A DNA stretch of 21,364 bases from Actinobacteria bacterium casp-actino8. Its GTDB lineage: Bacteria > Actinomycetota > Acidimicrobiia > Acidimicrobiales > Ilumatobacteraceae. The stretch's first letter is position 1, and every line of letters starts with the position of its first letter. A model generated the notes under the pieces. That model saw nothing but the letters and a program-made list of their open reading frames with translations. It ran no database searches and was not told where the DNA came from. The stretch is from positions 1 through 21,364 of the forward strand of contig LFFH01000016.1 of NCBI GenBank assembly GCA_001510455.1, read 5' to 3'. Shown piece by piece: positions 14,921 to 21,364 of this stretch. The position numbers and the translations under genes were made by a program.

Positions 14921-15609
14921 GTGCATCGTCGACCCTCCGAGTGGCTCGTCTCGTCGCCGCCAAGGATCTGCGCGTCGAATGGCGCAGTCGTGTCGTGTCG
15001 AATCAGGTTCTGCCCTTCGCAGTTCTGGTGATGATCCTGTTCGCGTTCGCGCTCGACAGTGATGCCGTCCTCGAACGAGTGGCTCCGGGTCTCGTGTGGT
15101 TGGCCACCATCTTCAGCGTCCTCTTCCTCGTGGCCCGGACCTATGCCGTCGAGACCGCCGACGGAGCCCTCGACGCCCTGCGATCGGCGGGGGTCGAGCC
15201 GATGGGGATCTTCCTCGGCAAGGCGGCCGCCCTGGCCGTGCAGCTCCTCGTTCTGGAAGCCCTTTTGGTGTCGGCGGCGATCGTGCTCTACCGGGCCGAT
15301 CCGACGGCATCGGGCATCGTGCTCTTGGTCACGACGGCCCTGGTCGCGACCGTCGGATTGGCGAGCGTCGCTACCCTGTACGGAGGTCTCGCCGCCGGTG
15401 TCAAGGGACGGGAAACTCTTCTCCCACTCCTGTTGTTACCGGTGGTGGCACCGGTCCTGATCGGCGCCACTCGGGCCACCGAGTCAGCCTTCCGGACCAA
15501 CGGCATCGCAGTGAGCGAGGGCTGGCCCTGGTTGGGCCTGCTCGCTGTGTTCGCCGCGATCTTCAGTGTCGTCGGAGCAGTCGCCTTCGGGTCGCTGATC
15601 GACGAGTGA
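14917..15609 (+). CDS. ccmB: Heme exporter permease CcmB
   Basis: CcmB is the membrane subunit that pairs with CcmA. The 230-residue protein starts with an amphipathic cytoplasmic segment (VAAKDLRVEWRSR) and then has six hydrophobic helices. ETADGALDALRSAGVEP and GVKGRETLLPLLLLPVVAPVLIGA match the conserved CcmB loops. Its length is close to the usual 220 residues. The ATG overlaps the ccmA stop by 4 nt. It ends 19 nt before ccmC, the only real gap in the operon. Confidence 0.92.
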   Translation: MSASSTLRVARLVAAKDLRVEWRSRVVSNQVLPFAVLVMILFAFALDSDAVLERVAPGLVWLATIFSVLFLVARTYAVETADGALDALRSAGVEPMGIFLGKAAALAVQLLVLEALLVSAAIVLYRADPTASGIVLLVTTALVATVGLASVATLYGGLAAGVKGRETLLPLLLLPVVAPVLIGATRATESAFRTNGIAVSEGWPWLGLLAVFAAIFSVVGAVAFGSLIDE

Positions 15610-15628
15610 GCCGAGACGAGGAGATTCG

Positions 15629-16387
15629 ATGACTGCAACAGCCGCCGATCCGAAGCGGCGAGAGCGCGTCACCGGCACCCCGTTCACCCGGGCGCTCGGA
15701 GTCGTCACCCTCGTCGGTATCGCTTGGCTCGTGCTGTTCGGTCTGTTCGTCACCCCGGCCGACATCAATCAGGGCGAGTCGGTGCGCATCATGTACGCAC
15801 ACGTTCCGGGCGCGTGGCTCGCTTATCTCGCCTTCGTCGTCACGGCCATTTCGTCGGCCATGTACCTCTTCCGCCGTACCCGTTCACTCGTCTGGGATCG
15901 GATCGCTGGTGCCTCGGCCGAGATCGGTGTGCTCTTCATGGGGATCTCGCTCGTCACCGGAAGCCTGTGGGGTCGTATCACGTGGGGGACCTTCTGGACG
16001 TGGGACGCCCGACTCACCACCACCGCTTTTCTCTTCGTCACCTATGTCGGGTATCTGGCCGTTCGTAACCTCGGTGGCACGCACCATCAGCGGGCACGAC
16101 GAAGTGCAGTGCTGGCCCTGCTCGCCGTCCTCGAGATTCCGCTCGTTCATTTCTCGGTCGAACTTTGGAACTCCCTTCATCAGGAAGCGAGCGTGGTGGG
16201 CAACACCGACGTGACGATGGACGGTCTCATGCTGTTCACGTTGTTCCTCGGAGTGATCGTGTTCACGCTGATGTACGTCTGGATGCTCATGCATCGTCAA
16301 CGTTCTCTCACGTTGCAGGACATGGTCGACGACATCGGCCTCGACGTGGCGCTGGCCGCTCGGCGCGCCGAGGCGGGTGCATCGTGA
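15629..16387 (+). CDS. ccmC: Heme handling protein CcmC
   Basis: CcmC is a six-helix membrane protein of the heme handling protein family that attaches heme to CcmE. The 252-residue protein has H58 in MYAHVPGAW, the tryptophan-rich extracytoplasmic WWD segment (LWGRITWGTFWTWDARLT, 113-130) and H174 in IPLVHFSVELWNSLHQ. The two histidines flank the WWD domain, as required for axial heme ligation. GAGGAGA at 15618-15624 is a strong Shine-Dalgarno for the ATG. Its stop overlaps the ccmD start (GTGA). Confidence 0.95.
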   Translation: MTATAADPKRRERVTGTPFTRALGVVTLVGIAWLVLFGLFVTPADINQGESVRIMYAHVPGAWLAYLAFVVTAISSAMYLFRRTRSLVWDRIAGASAEIGVLFMGISLVTGSLWGRITWGTFWTWDARLTTTAFLFVTYVGYLAVRNLGGTHHQRARRSAVLALLAVLEIPLVHFSVELWNSLHQEASVVGNTDVTMDGLMLFTLFLGVIVFTLMYVWMLMHRQRSLTLQDMVDDIGLDVALAARRAEAGAS

Positions 16388-16518
16388 AGGACGCCGGCTT
16401 CATCGTGGCGAGTTATGTGGTCACCTTCGGGTCGATCGGCCTGTTCGTCTCACTCGTCGTGAGTCGTGCTCGTCGTGTGAGTCGCCAGATTCCTCCGGAG
16501 GATCGCCCGTGGACCTGA
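16384..16518 (+). CDS. ccmD: CcmD-like small membrane protein
   Basis: This 44-residue protein has one membrane helix (about 6-27) followed by a basic stretch (SRARRVSRQ) and a proline-rich tail. This is the layout of CcmD, which helps release holo-CcmE from CcmABC. CcmD is poorly conserved in sequence, so the call rests on size, topology and the position between ccmC and ccmE. It starts with GTG inside the ccmC stop and overlaps ccmE by 10 nt. Confidence 0.75.
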   Translation: MKDAGFIVASYVVTFGSIGLFVSLVVSRARRVSRQIPPEDRPWT

Positions 16519-16997
16519 CCCCTCGTCCGGCACCCGAGACTCAGCCGTCTCGGCGTCGTCGAAAGATCGTGCCCTCTCTCGTGCTCGTGCTGGTGATCGG
16601 AGCCGGCGCCGTGATCGTCACTCAGTTCCTCACTTCGGCGATCGACTACTACTGCAATGTCGACGAGGTGGGTGTGAAGGACGGCTGTGATCCCGGTCGG
16701 CGTCTGCGCATCCAGGGTGTGGTCGACGAGGGTTCGGTTCTGAACGACGGTGTCGTCACCTCCTTCTCGGTGTCGTTCAACGGTGCGCAGTTACCGGTGC
16801 GCTACGACGGTGAACCCGGAGGAATCTTCAAGGAATGCATTCCGGTCGTGGTGCACGGGGTCGTTCAGAACGGTGTGTTCCTCGGTGATCGCATCGAGGT
16901 GAAGCACTCGAACGAGTACGTCGCCGACAACCCTGATCGAGTCGACGAGGACGCTTACGATGCGCCGGAGGACACGGCGTGCTCGCCGTCGGTCTGA
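16509..16997 (+). CDS. ccmE: Heme chaperone CcmE
   Basis: CcmE binds heme covalently outside the cytoplasm and passes it to CcmF. The 162-residue protein has an N-terminal signal-anchor helix at about 20-40 and then a beta-barrel domain. H133 and Y137 in EVKHSNEY match the HxxxY motif, where the His binds heme in E. coli CcmE (KHDENY). The stretch GIFKECIPVVVHGVV corresponds to the usual FREGQGVVAEG. Four cysteines lie in the extracytoplasmic part (49, 60, 110, 158), which is unusual for the family. GGAGG at 16497-16501 gives a strong Shine-Dalgarno 7 nt before the GTG and fixes this start inside ccmD. Confidence 0.92.
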   Translation: MDLTPRPAPETQPSRRRRKIVPSLVLVLVIGAGAVIVTQFLTSAIDYYCNVDEVGVKDGCDPGRRLRIQGVVDEGSVLNDGVVTSFSVSFNGAQLPVRYDGEPGGIFKECIPVVVHGVVQNGVFLGDRIEVKHSNEYVADNPDRVDEDAYDAPEDTACSPSV

Positions 16998-18955
16998 ACG
17001 CCGCCGCCGGACGCGGGGCCATCCTTCTCGGTGTTCTCGTCTGTGCCTTCGGCATCGTCGTCACCGTGGCCGGCATTCGCCAGGGCAACACCCGAGTGCT
17101 GCGCGCGACGGCCCGTTACTCGTACGTTGCTTTCGCCGCTGCCGTCGTGGCGTTCCTGGTCATGGAACGAGCGCTCATCACGCGCGACTTCAGTCTTGCG
17201 TACGTACAGCAGGTGGGTTCACGTAGTACGCCAGCTCTCTACAACGTGACGGCGCTTTGGAGCGCGCTCGAGGGGTCGATCCTCATGTGGATCCTGATCC
17301 TCACCGGCTTCACGGTGGCAGTGGCGGTCAAGTTCCGCAAACGACGTGATGACGTCTTGTTGGCCTGGGCCATGGTGGTCATGCTCGTCGTCAGTCTTTT
17401 CTTCTTCCTGTTGGCCTTCGGTCCGGCCGACCCGTTCGCTCTCGGTCCGTCCGGTGTCACCGACGGACCCGGCCCCAATCCCTTGCTGCAGAACCATGTA
17501 CTCGTGGTGTTCCACCCGCCGATTCTCTATCTCGGCTACGTGGGTTTCACCGTGCCGTTCGCCTTTGCGATCGCCGCGTTGATCACCGGACGAGTCGGTG
17601 AGGGATGGTTGCTCGAGACGCGACGCTGGACGTTGTACTCGTGGGGCTTTCTCACTGTCGGCATCGTTCTCGGTGGTTGGTGGAGTTACGAGGTACTCGG
17701 CTGGAGTGGCGTGTGGGCATGGGATCCGGTCGAGAACGCCAGCTTCCTGCCGTGGCTGACCGGTACCGCGTTCTTGCATTCGGTGATCGTTCAGGAGCGG
17801 CGGGGCATGTTGCGGGTCTGGAACCTGAGTCTCGTGATCTCCACGTTCAGCCTCACGATTCTCGGCACGTTCCTCACGCGATCGGGTGTGATCAACAGTG
17901 TCCACGCCTTCGCCGAAGGAAGTGTGGGTCCGTGGCTCCTCGTTTTCTTCACGATCGTCGTCACCGTGTCGGTCGTGCTCATCGGTTTGCGAGGTGACCG
18001 TCTTCGGTCGCCGGGCACGATCGACTCACCGCTCAGCCGCGAGGGCGCGTTCCTCGCCAACAACGTTCTCTTCAGTGTGTTCGCCTTCGTGGTTCTACTC
18101 GGCACGGTGTTCCCCTTGATCGTCGAATCGCTGCAGGATCGGCGTCTGGTGGTGGGTGCTCCCTTTTTCGATCGCATGACGAAGCCGATCGGACTCACCA
18201 TGTTGTTCCTGATGGCGGTGGCCCCAGTGCTGCCCTGGCGCAAGACGACCGGCGAGGTGTTACGCGATCGTCTGTTCTGGCCGGCGGTGTGCGGTGTGGT
18301 GTCCTTGGCTTTCGCCGTCGTGATCGGCAATGCCGGGTGGGCGCCGCTACTGGCTTTCGGTCTCGGTGGATTCGCCGCCGGTTCGGCATTGCGCCAGCTG
18401 GGTCTGGCCACCCGTCGGCACGGATGGCGCGGCTTCGTGGGCCGGGCCAACGGTGGAATGATCGTTCACCTCGGTGTGATCGTCATGTCGGTGGCCCTTG
18501 CCGCTTCGGGCGCCTACACCAGAAGTCAGGAATTCGTGATGGAGGTGGGCGACACCGTCGAATTCTCGGGCCACACCTTCACGTTCGAAGGTCTTGCTCT
18601 CGAGACCGATTCGGTGAAGTCGTCACTGAAGGCCGCGGTGCGAATCGATGGTGGCCCCGTCTATGAACCGGCGCGCAGCAAATATCTGCAACAGGGCATG
18701 GACATCGGAACTCCGAGTGTTCGCACCGGATTCCGACACGACCTGTACCTGACTCTCGAAGGCGATGTACGCCCCGACGACACCGAAGCTCGTATCAAGG
18801 TGTTCGTGAAGCCGATGATCCTGTGGCTCTGGATCGGCGGTGGCCTGCTCGCCCTCGGCACGGTTCTGTCGGCCTTCCCCGGTCGTCGTCGACGCCCGGA
18901 GGCGCCGGTGTCGGAAGGTATCTCGTCACGTGACGAGGAGAGTTCGCGTGTCTGA
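16979..18955 (+). CDS. ccmF: Cytochrome c heme lyase subunit CcmF
   Basis: CcmF is the membrane core of the heme lyase that ligates heme to CxxCH apocytochromes. The 658-residue length is standard. Visible landmarks are LEGSILMW (98-104), QNHVLVVFHPPILYLGYVGFT spanning H173 and H179, the WWD domain GGWWSYEVLGWSGVWAWDPVE (232-252), and GVINSVHAFA with H309. The C-terminal half carries the extracytoplasmic domain (about 515-615) that ends in LWIWGG-like LWLWIGGGLLALGT. GGAGGA at 16967-16972 precedes the GTG by 6 nt and supports a 19-nt overlap with ccmE. It overlaps ccmG by 8 nt. Confidence 0.95.
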   Translation: MLAVGLNAAAGRGAILLGVLVCAFGIVVTVAGIRQGNTRVLRATARYSYVAFAAAVVAFLVMERALITRDFSLAYVQQVGSRSTPALYNVTALWSALEGSILMWILILTGFTVAVAVKFRKRRDDVLLAWAMVVMLVVSLFFFLLAFGPADPFALGPSGVTDGPGPNPLLQNHVLVVFHPPILYLGYVGFTVPFAFAIAALITGRVGEGWLLETRRWTLYSWGFLTVGIVLGGWWSYEVLGWSGVWAWDPVENASFLPWLTGTAFLHSVIVQERRGMLRVWNLSLVISTFSLTILGTFLTRSGVINSVHAFAEGSVGPWLLVFFTIVVTVSVVLIGLRGDRLRSPGTIDSPLSREGAFLANNVLFSVFAFVVLLGTVFPLIVESLQDRRLVVGAPFFDRMTKPIGLTMLFLMAVAPVLPWRKTTGEVLRDRLFWPAVCGVVSLAFAVVIGNAGWAPLLAFGLGGFAAGSALRQLGLATRRHGWRGFVGRANGGMIVHLGVIVMSVALAASGAYTRSQEFVMEVGDTVEFSGHTFTFEGLALETDSVKSSLKAAVRIDGGPVYEPARSKYLQQGMDIGTPSVRTGFRHDLYLTLEGDVRPDDTEARIKVFVKPMILWLWIGGGLLALGTVLSAFPGRRRRPEAPVSEGISSRDEESSRV

Positions 18956-19502
18956 ACGCCGTCGCATCGGACCGTTGGTTGCCGGAGCCGTCGCCGTGGT
19001 GATCGTGTTCATGGTGACGATCTTCGCCGTGGCGGCCGGACGATCGACCGAGACCGCTGATTCGCCACTTCTCGGTCGTCCCGCCCCGGCCGTCACGAGT
19101 ACCACGTACGACGACACCACCTTCGATCTCTCTCGCCGTCGTGGGTCGTGGGTCGTGCTGAACTTCTTCAATTCCACCTGTGTGCCGTGCAAGCGTGAGC
19201 ACCCCGAATTGGTGAAGTTCAACGAAGCTCAGCGCAGCGGTGGTGGCGTGGATGCCGAACTCTTCACGATCGTGAACGACGACGACGAGGACGCCGTCCG
19301 TGAATTCTTCGCCGACAACGGCGGCGGTTGGCCGACCGTTCGCGACGACAACAGTGAAATCGCCGTGGCGTTCGGGGTGGCCAAGGTCCCCGAGACCTGG
19401 ATCGTCAGTCCGACCGGCCTGGTGGTCGAGCGTTTCGCCGGTGAAGTCACGGCCGAACTGTTGAGCTCTGCACTCGAGATCTTCGATCGAGGTGGCGCAT
19501 GA
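18948..19502 (+). CDS. ccmG: Thiol-disulfide oxidoreductase CcmG/TlpA type
   Basis: This membrane-anchored thioredoxin-fold protein keeps apocytochrome cysteines reduced. The 184-residue protein has an anchor helix at about 9-30, the domain start LLGRPAPAVTSTTYDD, the active site NSTCVPC with C78 and C81, and a cis-Pro loop KVPETWIVSPTG. The usual Trp before the first Cys is replaced by Thr (FFNSTC rather than WASWC), which may shift its redox potential. GAGGAG at 18935-18940 sits 7 nt before the GTG and selects this start. It overlaps ccmF by 8 nt and ccmH by 4 nt (ATGA). Confidence 0.9.
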   Translation: MSERRRIGPLVAGAVAVVIVFMVTIFAVAAGRSTETADSPLLGRPAPAVTSTTYDDTTFDLSRRRGSWVVLNFFNSTCVPCKREHPELVKFNEAQRSGGGVDAELFTIVNDDDEDAVREFFADNGGGWPTVRDDNSEIAVAFGVAKVPETWIVSPTGLVVERFAGEVTAELLSSALEIFDRGGA

Positions 19503-19987
19503 GCCGAGCATTGAAGACGATGAAAGGTCCCGTCGGCTGGCTGGTGATCCTGTTCGCCTCGGTGGTGTTCCTCGCCGTCGGCATTCAACGCGACTCGGGC
19601 CCGTCCACGCCCCAGGAACGGATCGACTCCGTGTCGCAGAGGCTCGCCTGTCCCACCTGCGACGGTGAGAGCGTCTACGAGTCGAGAGGTAGTGCTTCGA
19701 TCGCGATCAAACGTGAAGTGGCCCGTTTGGTCGGCGAAGGACAGCTGACCGACGGCGAAATCGTGCGAACGATCGAAGCGAGTTTCGGAAGCGACGTGTT
19801 GCTGGTTCCGCGTTCGTCAGGCCTCGAGGGTCTCGTGTGGGCGCTACCGGTGGCGGTGGCGGTGGTCGCGGTCGTCGGCATGGCATTCGTTTTCCGTCGT
19901 TGGCGACGAGAGAACCGCAGTCTGGTCGCGACTGACGACGACGAGGTGCTGGTCGCGTCGGCGCGTCGTCAGCGGAGTGAGTCGTGA
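19499..19987 (+). CDS. ccmH: Cytochrome c maturation thiol protein CcmH
   Basis: CcmH presents a CxxC pair that exchanges with apocytochrome c and CcmG. The 162-residue protein has a first membrane helix at about 12-29, the motif RLACPTCDGESVYES (48-62) with C51 and C54, the helical bundle REVARLVGEGQLTDGEIV, then SFGSDVLLVPRSSGLEGLVWALP and a second membrane helix at about 110-131. Proteobacterial members read LRCLVCQNQS, so Gln is replaced by Asp here. It overlaps ccmG (ATGA) and the following gene (GTGA). Confidence 0.9.
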   Translation: MSRALKTMKGPVGWLVILFASVVFLAVGIQRDSGPSTPQERIDSVSQRLACPTCDGESVYESRGSASIAIKREVARLVGEGQLTDGEIVRTIEASFGSDVLLVPRSSGLEGLVWALPVAVAVVAVVGMAFVFRRWRRENRSLVATDDDEVLVASARRQRSES

Positions 19988-20745
19988 CGCCCGAAGAGCG
20001 GGCCATACGCGAAGAAGAACGTGACTTCTTGTTGTCGTCACTCGATGATCTCGAACGTGAACGACTGGCCGGTGACGTCACCGATGACGACTATCTCGCC
20101 TTAAAGGAGTCGTACACGGCGCGCGCGGCCTCGGTGCTTCGTGAACTCGACGAGCGCAACAACGGCTCCTCGGAGTCCGATTCACGGGCTGACATATCGC
20201 CGAGTCGGACTCGCCCATGGAAGGCGATCGGAATCGGAGTGACCGTCATCGCTCTGGCCGTGATCGCCGGCATCGTGGTCGCCAACAGCGCAGGTGAACG
20301 ACTACCGGGTCAGACCATGACCGGCTCGATCGGAGACGGCAGTGTCACGTCACTTCTGGTCGAGGCACGAGCCACCGGAATGGCCGACATTCCCCGCGCG
20401 GTCGATCTCTACTCTCAGGTGCTTGCGGTCGAACCCGACAACGTGGAAGCGCTCACCTACATCGGATGGCTCACGGTGTTGTCGGCCACCCAGGATCAGA
20501 CCTCCGAGATCGACGTGGTTCGCGAGCGATTCCAGTCGGGTCTTCTCCTTCTGCGTCAGGCCACCGTCGTCGACGACACCTACCCCGACGCTCATTGTTT
20601 CCTCGGAATCACGTTCTTCCGATTCATCGACGATGCCGAAGCGGCCGAGCCCGAGGTGCAGAAGTGTCTCGACTCGAATCCTCCGGCCGAGGTGGCTTCA
20701 CTCGTCGAGGGTCTGGCGGCCGACATCGCCGACCGCGAACCCTGA
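19984..20745 (+). CDS. ccmI: CcmI-like TPR protein
   Basis: This 253-residue protein starts with a cytoplasmic helical hairpin (EERDFLLSSLDDLERERLAGDVTDDDYLALKE region, 11-42) that matches the N-terminus of CcmI and related cytochrome c biogenesis proteins. A membrane helix follows at about 81-101, and then a tetratricopeptide-repeat domain (about 122-250), with clear repeat segments such as AVDLYSQVLAVEPDNVEALTY and a later PDAHCFLGITFF segment. In System I, CcmI holds apocytochrome c for CcmH and CcmF. The role here rests on position, topology and TPR content. It is the last gene of the operon, and its stop lies in a hairpin shared with the convergent phosphatase gene. Confidence 0.8.
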   Translation: MTPEERAIREEERDFLLSSLDDLERERLAGDVTDDDYLALKESYTARAASVLRELDERNNGSSESDSRADISPSRTRPWKAIGIGVTVIALAVIAGIVVANSAGERLPGQTMTGSIGDGSVTSLLVEARATGMADIPRAVDLYSQVLAVEPDNVEALTYIGWLTVLSATQDQTSEIDVVRERFQSGLLLLRQATVVDDTYPDAHCFLGITFFRFIDDAEAAEPEVQKCLDSNPPAEVASLVEGLAADIADREP

Positions 20746-20761
20746 TCGTCGGTTCGATCAG
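20742..20761. terminator. 7-bp inverted repeat between convergent genes
   Basis: CTGATCG (20742-20748) and CGATCAG (20755-20761) are perfect complements around a 6-nt loop. The stop codons of ccmI (20743-20745) and sixA (20758-20760) each lie in one arm. No U-tract is present, so it may be a weak bidirectional terminator. Confidence 0.4.
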
Positions 20762-21243
20762 TCGTCGTCGTGCGGTGGGGGCCAGCACGACGCGGCGATC
20801 ACGTCGGTGCCGTGCCGATCGAGCACCCACACCGATGCTTTGCGCCAGTCGGGATCAGTGAGCATCTCGGCTCCTCGTCGCTGCAGAGCGGTGATCACTT
20901 CGAGAATCACGTCACCGTGGCTGCAGAGGACCGAGCCGTGGGGAAGTGATGTCACCAATTCGAGGGCGCCGTCGAGTCGAAATCCTTCGGCCAGACGATC
21001 GTCGTCCTCGATGGTGAGATCGAGGCGCGCCGAGAGCGGTTCGATCGTCTGACGACAGCGAACGTACGGGCTCGACACGAGTCGAAGACCGAAATCGGGC
21101 GCGACGAGATCGGCGATTCGGTCGCAGACTCGCTCGGCTTGTCGCCATCCCTTCTTGGTCAGCGGTCGGTAGCGATCGTCTCCATCCCACTTCGAGCGAT
21201 CGCCCGCTTTGGCGTGACGAACCAGGAAGAGCGACTCGGGCAC
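20758..21243 (-). CDS. sixA: SixA-type histidine phosphatase
   Basis: This 161-residue protein belongs to the histidine phosphatase superfamily. The RHG-type motif reads LVRHAKAG, with phospho-acceptor H10. SSPYVRCRQT (57-66) supplies the second Arg, E86 lies in RLAEGF, and the second catalytic His is H109 in LCSHGD. RHAKAG and LTKKGWRQAE are typical of the SixA branch, which in E. coli acts on a histidine phosphotransfer domain. Actinobacterial members have varied and mostly unknown substrates. The GTG start follows a TATCTT -10 box by 6 nt. It is convergent with the ccm operon and divergent from the gene at the window's end. Confidence 0.9.
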   Translation of the reverse strand: MPESLFLVRHAKAGDRSKWDGDDRYRPLTKKGWRQAERVCDRIADLVAPDFGLRLVSSPYVRCRQTIEPLSARLDLTIEDDDRLAEGFRLDGALELVTSLPHGSVLCSHGDVILEVITALQRRGAEMLTDPDWRKASVWVLDRHGTDVIAASCWPPPHDDD

Positions 21244-21249
21244 GGGCGA

Positions 21250-21255
21250 AAGATA
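21250..21255 (-). promoter_or_regulatory. -10 box TATCTT for the sixA gene (leaderless)
   Basis: On the minus strand TATCTT is followed by 6 nt (tcgccc) and the GTG at 21243. Confidence 0.5.
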
Positions 21256-21292
21256 TCAGGGGTCCGACGACGCGATTCAAACGCCGTTGCGT

Positions 21293-21298
21293 CAGAAT
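21293..21298 (+). promoter_or_regulatory. weak -10-like CAGAAT before the last gene
   Basis: CAGAAT matches TANNNT except for its first base and lies 7 nt before the ATG at 21306. The position matches the other leaderless promoters, but the hexamer is imperfect. Confidence 0.25.
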
Positions 21299-21305
21299 TT
21301 CGGGC

Positions 21306-21364
21306 ATGGGATTCTTCGAGCGCAACCGTCAGGAGACGATCGAGAAGGGTTACGACGCATCGCG
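21306..21364 (+). CDS. N-terminal fragment of a gene cut by the window edge
   Basis: The frame is open from ATG to the window end and encodes 19 residues starting MGFFERNRQETIEKGYDAS. The basic start resembles what I recall of N-termini of sulfite oxidase-like molybdopterin oxidoreductases from this group. That would fit with moaE in the window, but the fragment is too short to decide. Confidence 0.5.
   Translation, partial: MGFFERNRQETIEKGYDAS

Noticed and set aside
14243..20745. Recent horizontal transfer of the ccm operon
   Set aside because: By eye, codon use, GTG starts and GC level match the flanking genes, and no integrase, tRNA or direct repeat marks the borders.

Overview
The window is GC-rich and densely coded, and it fits a chromosome segment from an actinobacterium, most likely class Acidimicrobiia. 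The evidence is a RegX3-like response regulator, a DUF2342 (TIGR03624-type) protein, a class E sortase, a HERTWRHPSE-type N-terminal motif on a membrane protein, many GTG starts, and genes whose start codon lies 6-9 nt after a TANNNT -10 box (leaderless mRNA style). The class assignment is an inference from gene content. No tRNA, rRNA, insertion sequence, phage gene or CRISPR array was seen.

Layout. Positions 1-2173 hold the tail of an upstream gene, an OmpR-type response regulator and an MFS transporter preceded by a perfect palindrome. Positions 2157-5255 hold a DUF2342 protein whose HExxH metal site reads SELTL, a divergent SDR-fold protein with a C-terminal membrane helix, and a membrane-anchored trypsin-fold protein with no catalytic triad. 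Positions 5337-7858 are one overlapping operon: moaE, a small membrane protein, mreB and an enoyl-CoA hydratase family gene. Positions 7845-9889 (minus) hold a TesB-type acyl-CoA thioesterase followed by a lipoprotein soluble glucose/sorbosone dehydrogenase. Positions 9964-11262 hold a nitroreductase and a class I methyltransferase, and 11283-12176 (minus) hold a small membrane protein and a TetR regulator. At 12206-12916 there is a second crotonase-fold protein, followed by a 149-bp palindromic element that fills the gap before a convergent class E sortase (13090-14199).

From 14243 to 20745 runs a complete System I cytochrome c maturation operon in the order ccmABCDEFGHI. CcmA and CcmB are the ABC transporter part. 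CcmC and CcmD load heme onto CcmE, CcmF is the heme lyase, and CcmG and CcmH supply reductant for the apocytochrome. The last gene is a TPR protein in the CcmI position. Most junctions overlap by 4-19 nt, and strong Shine-Dalgarno sequences precede ccmC, ccmE, ccmF and ccmG. System I is the less usual route in Gram-positive bacteria. The window ends with a convergent SixA-type histidine phosphatase and the first 19 codons of another gene.

The most striking non-coding signals are the leaderless promoter pattern at almost every transcription-unit start, divergent gene pairs packed so closely that their core promoters overlap, the 149-bp palindrome between convergent genes, and a three-copy 14-nt tandem repeat that carries the stop codons of two convergent genes. 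No obviously new multi-gene system was found.
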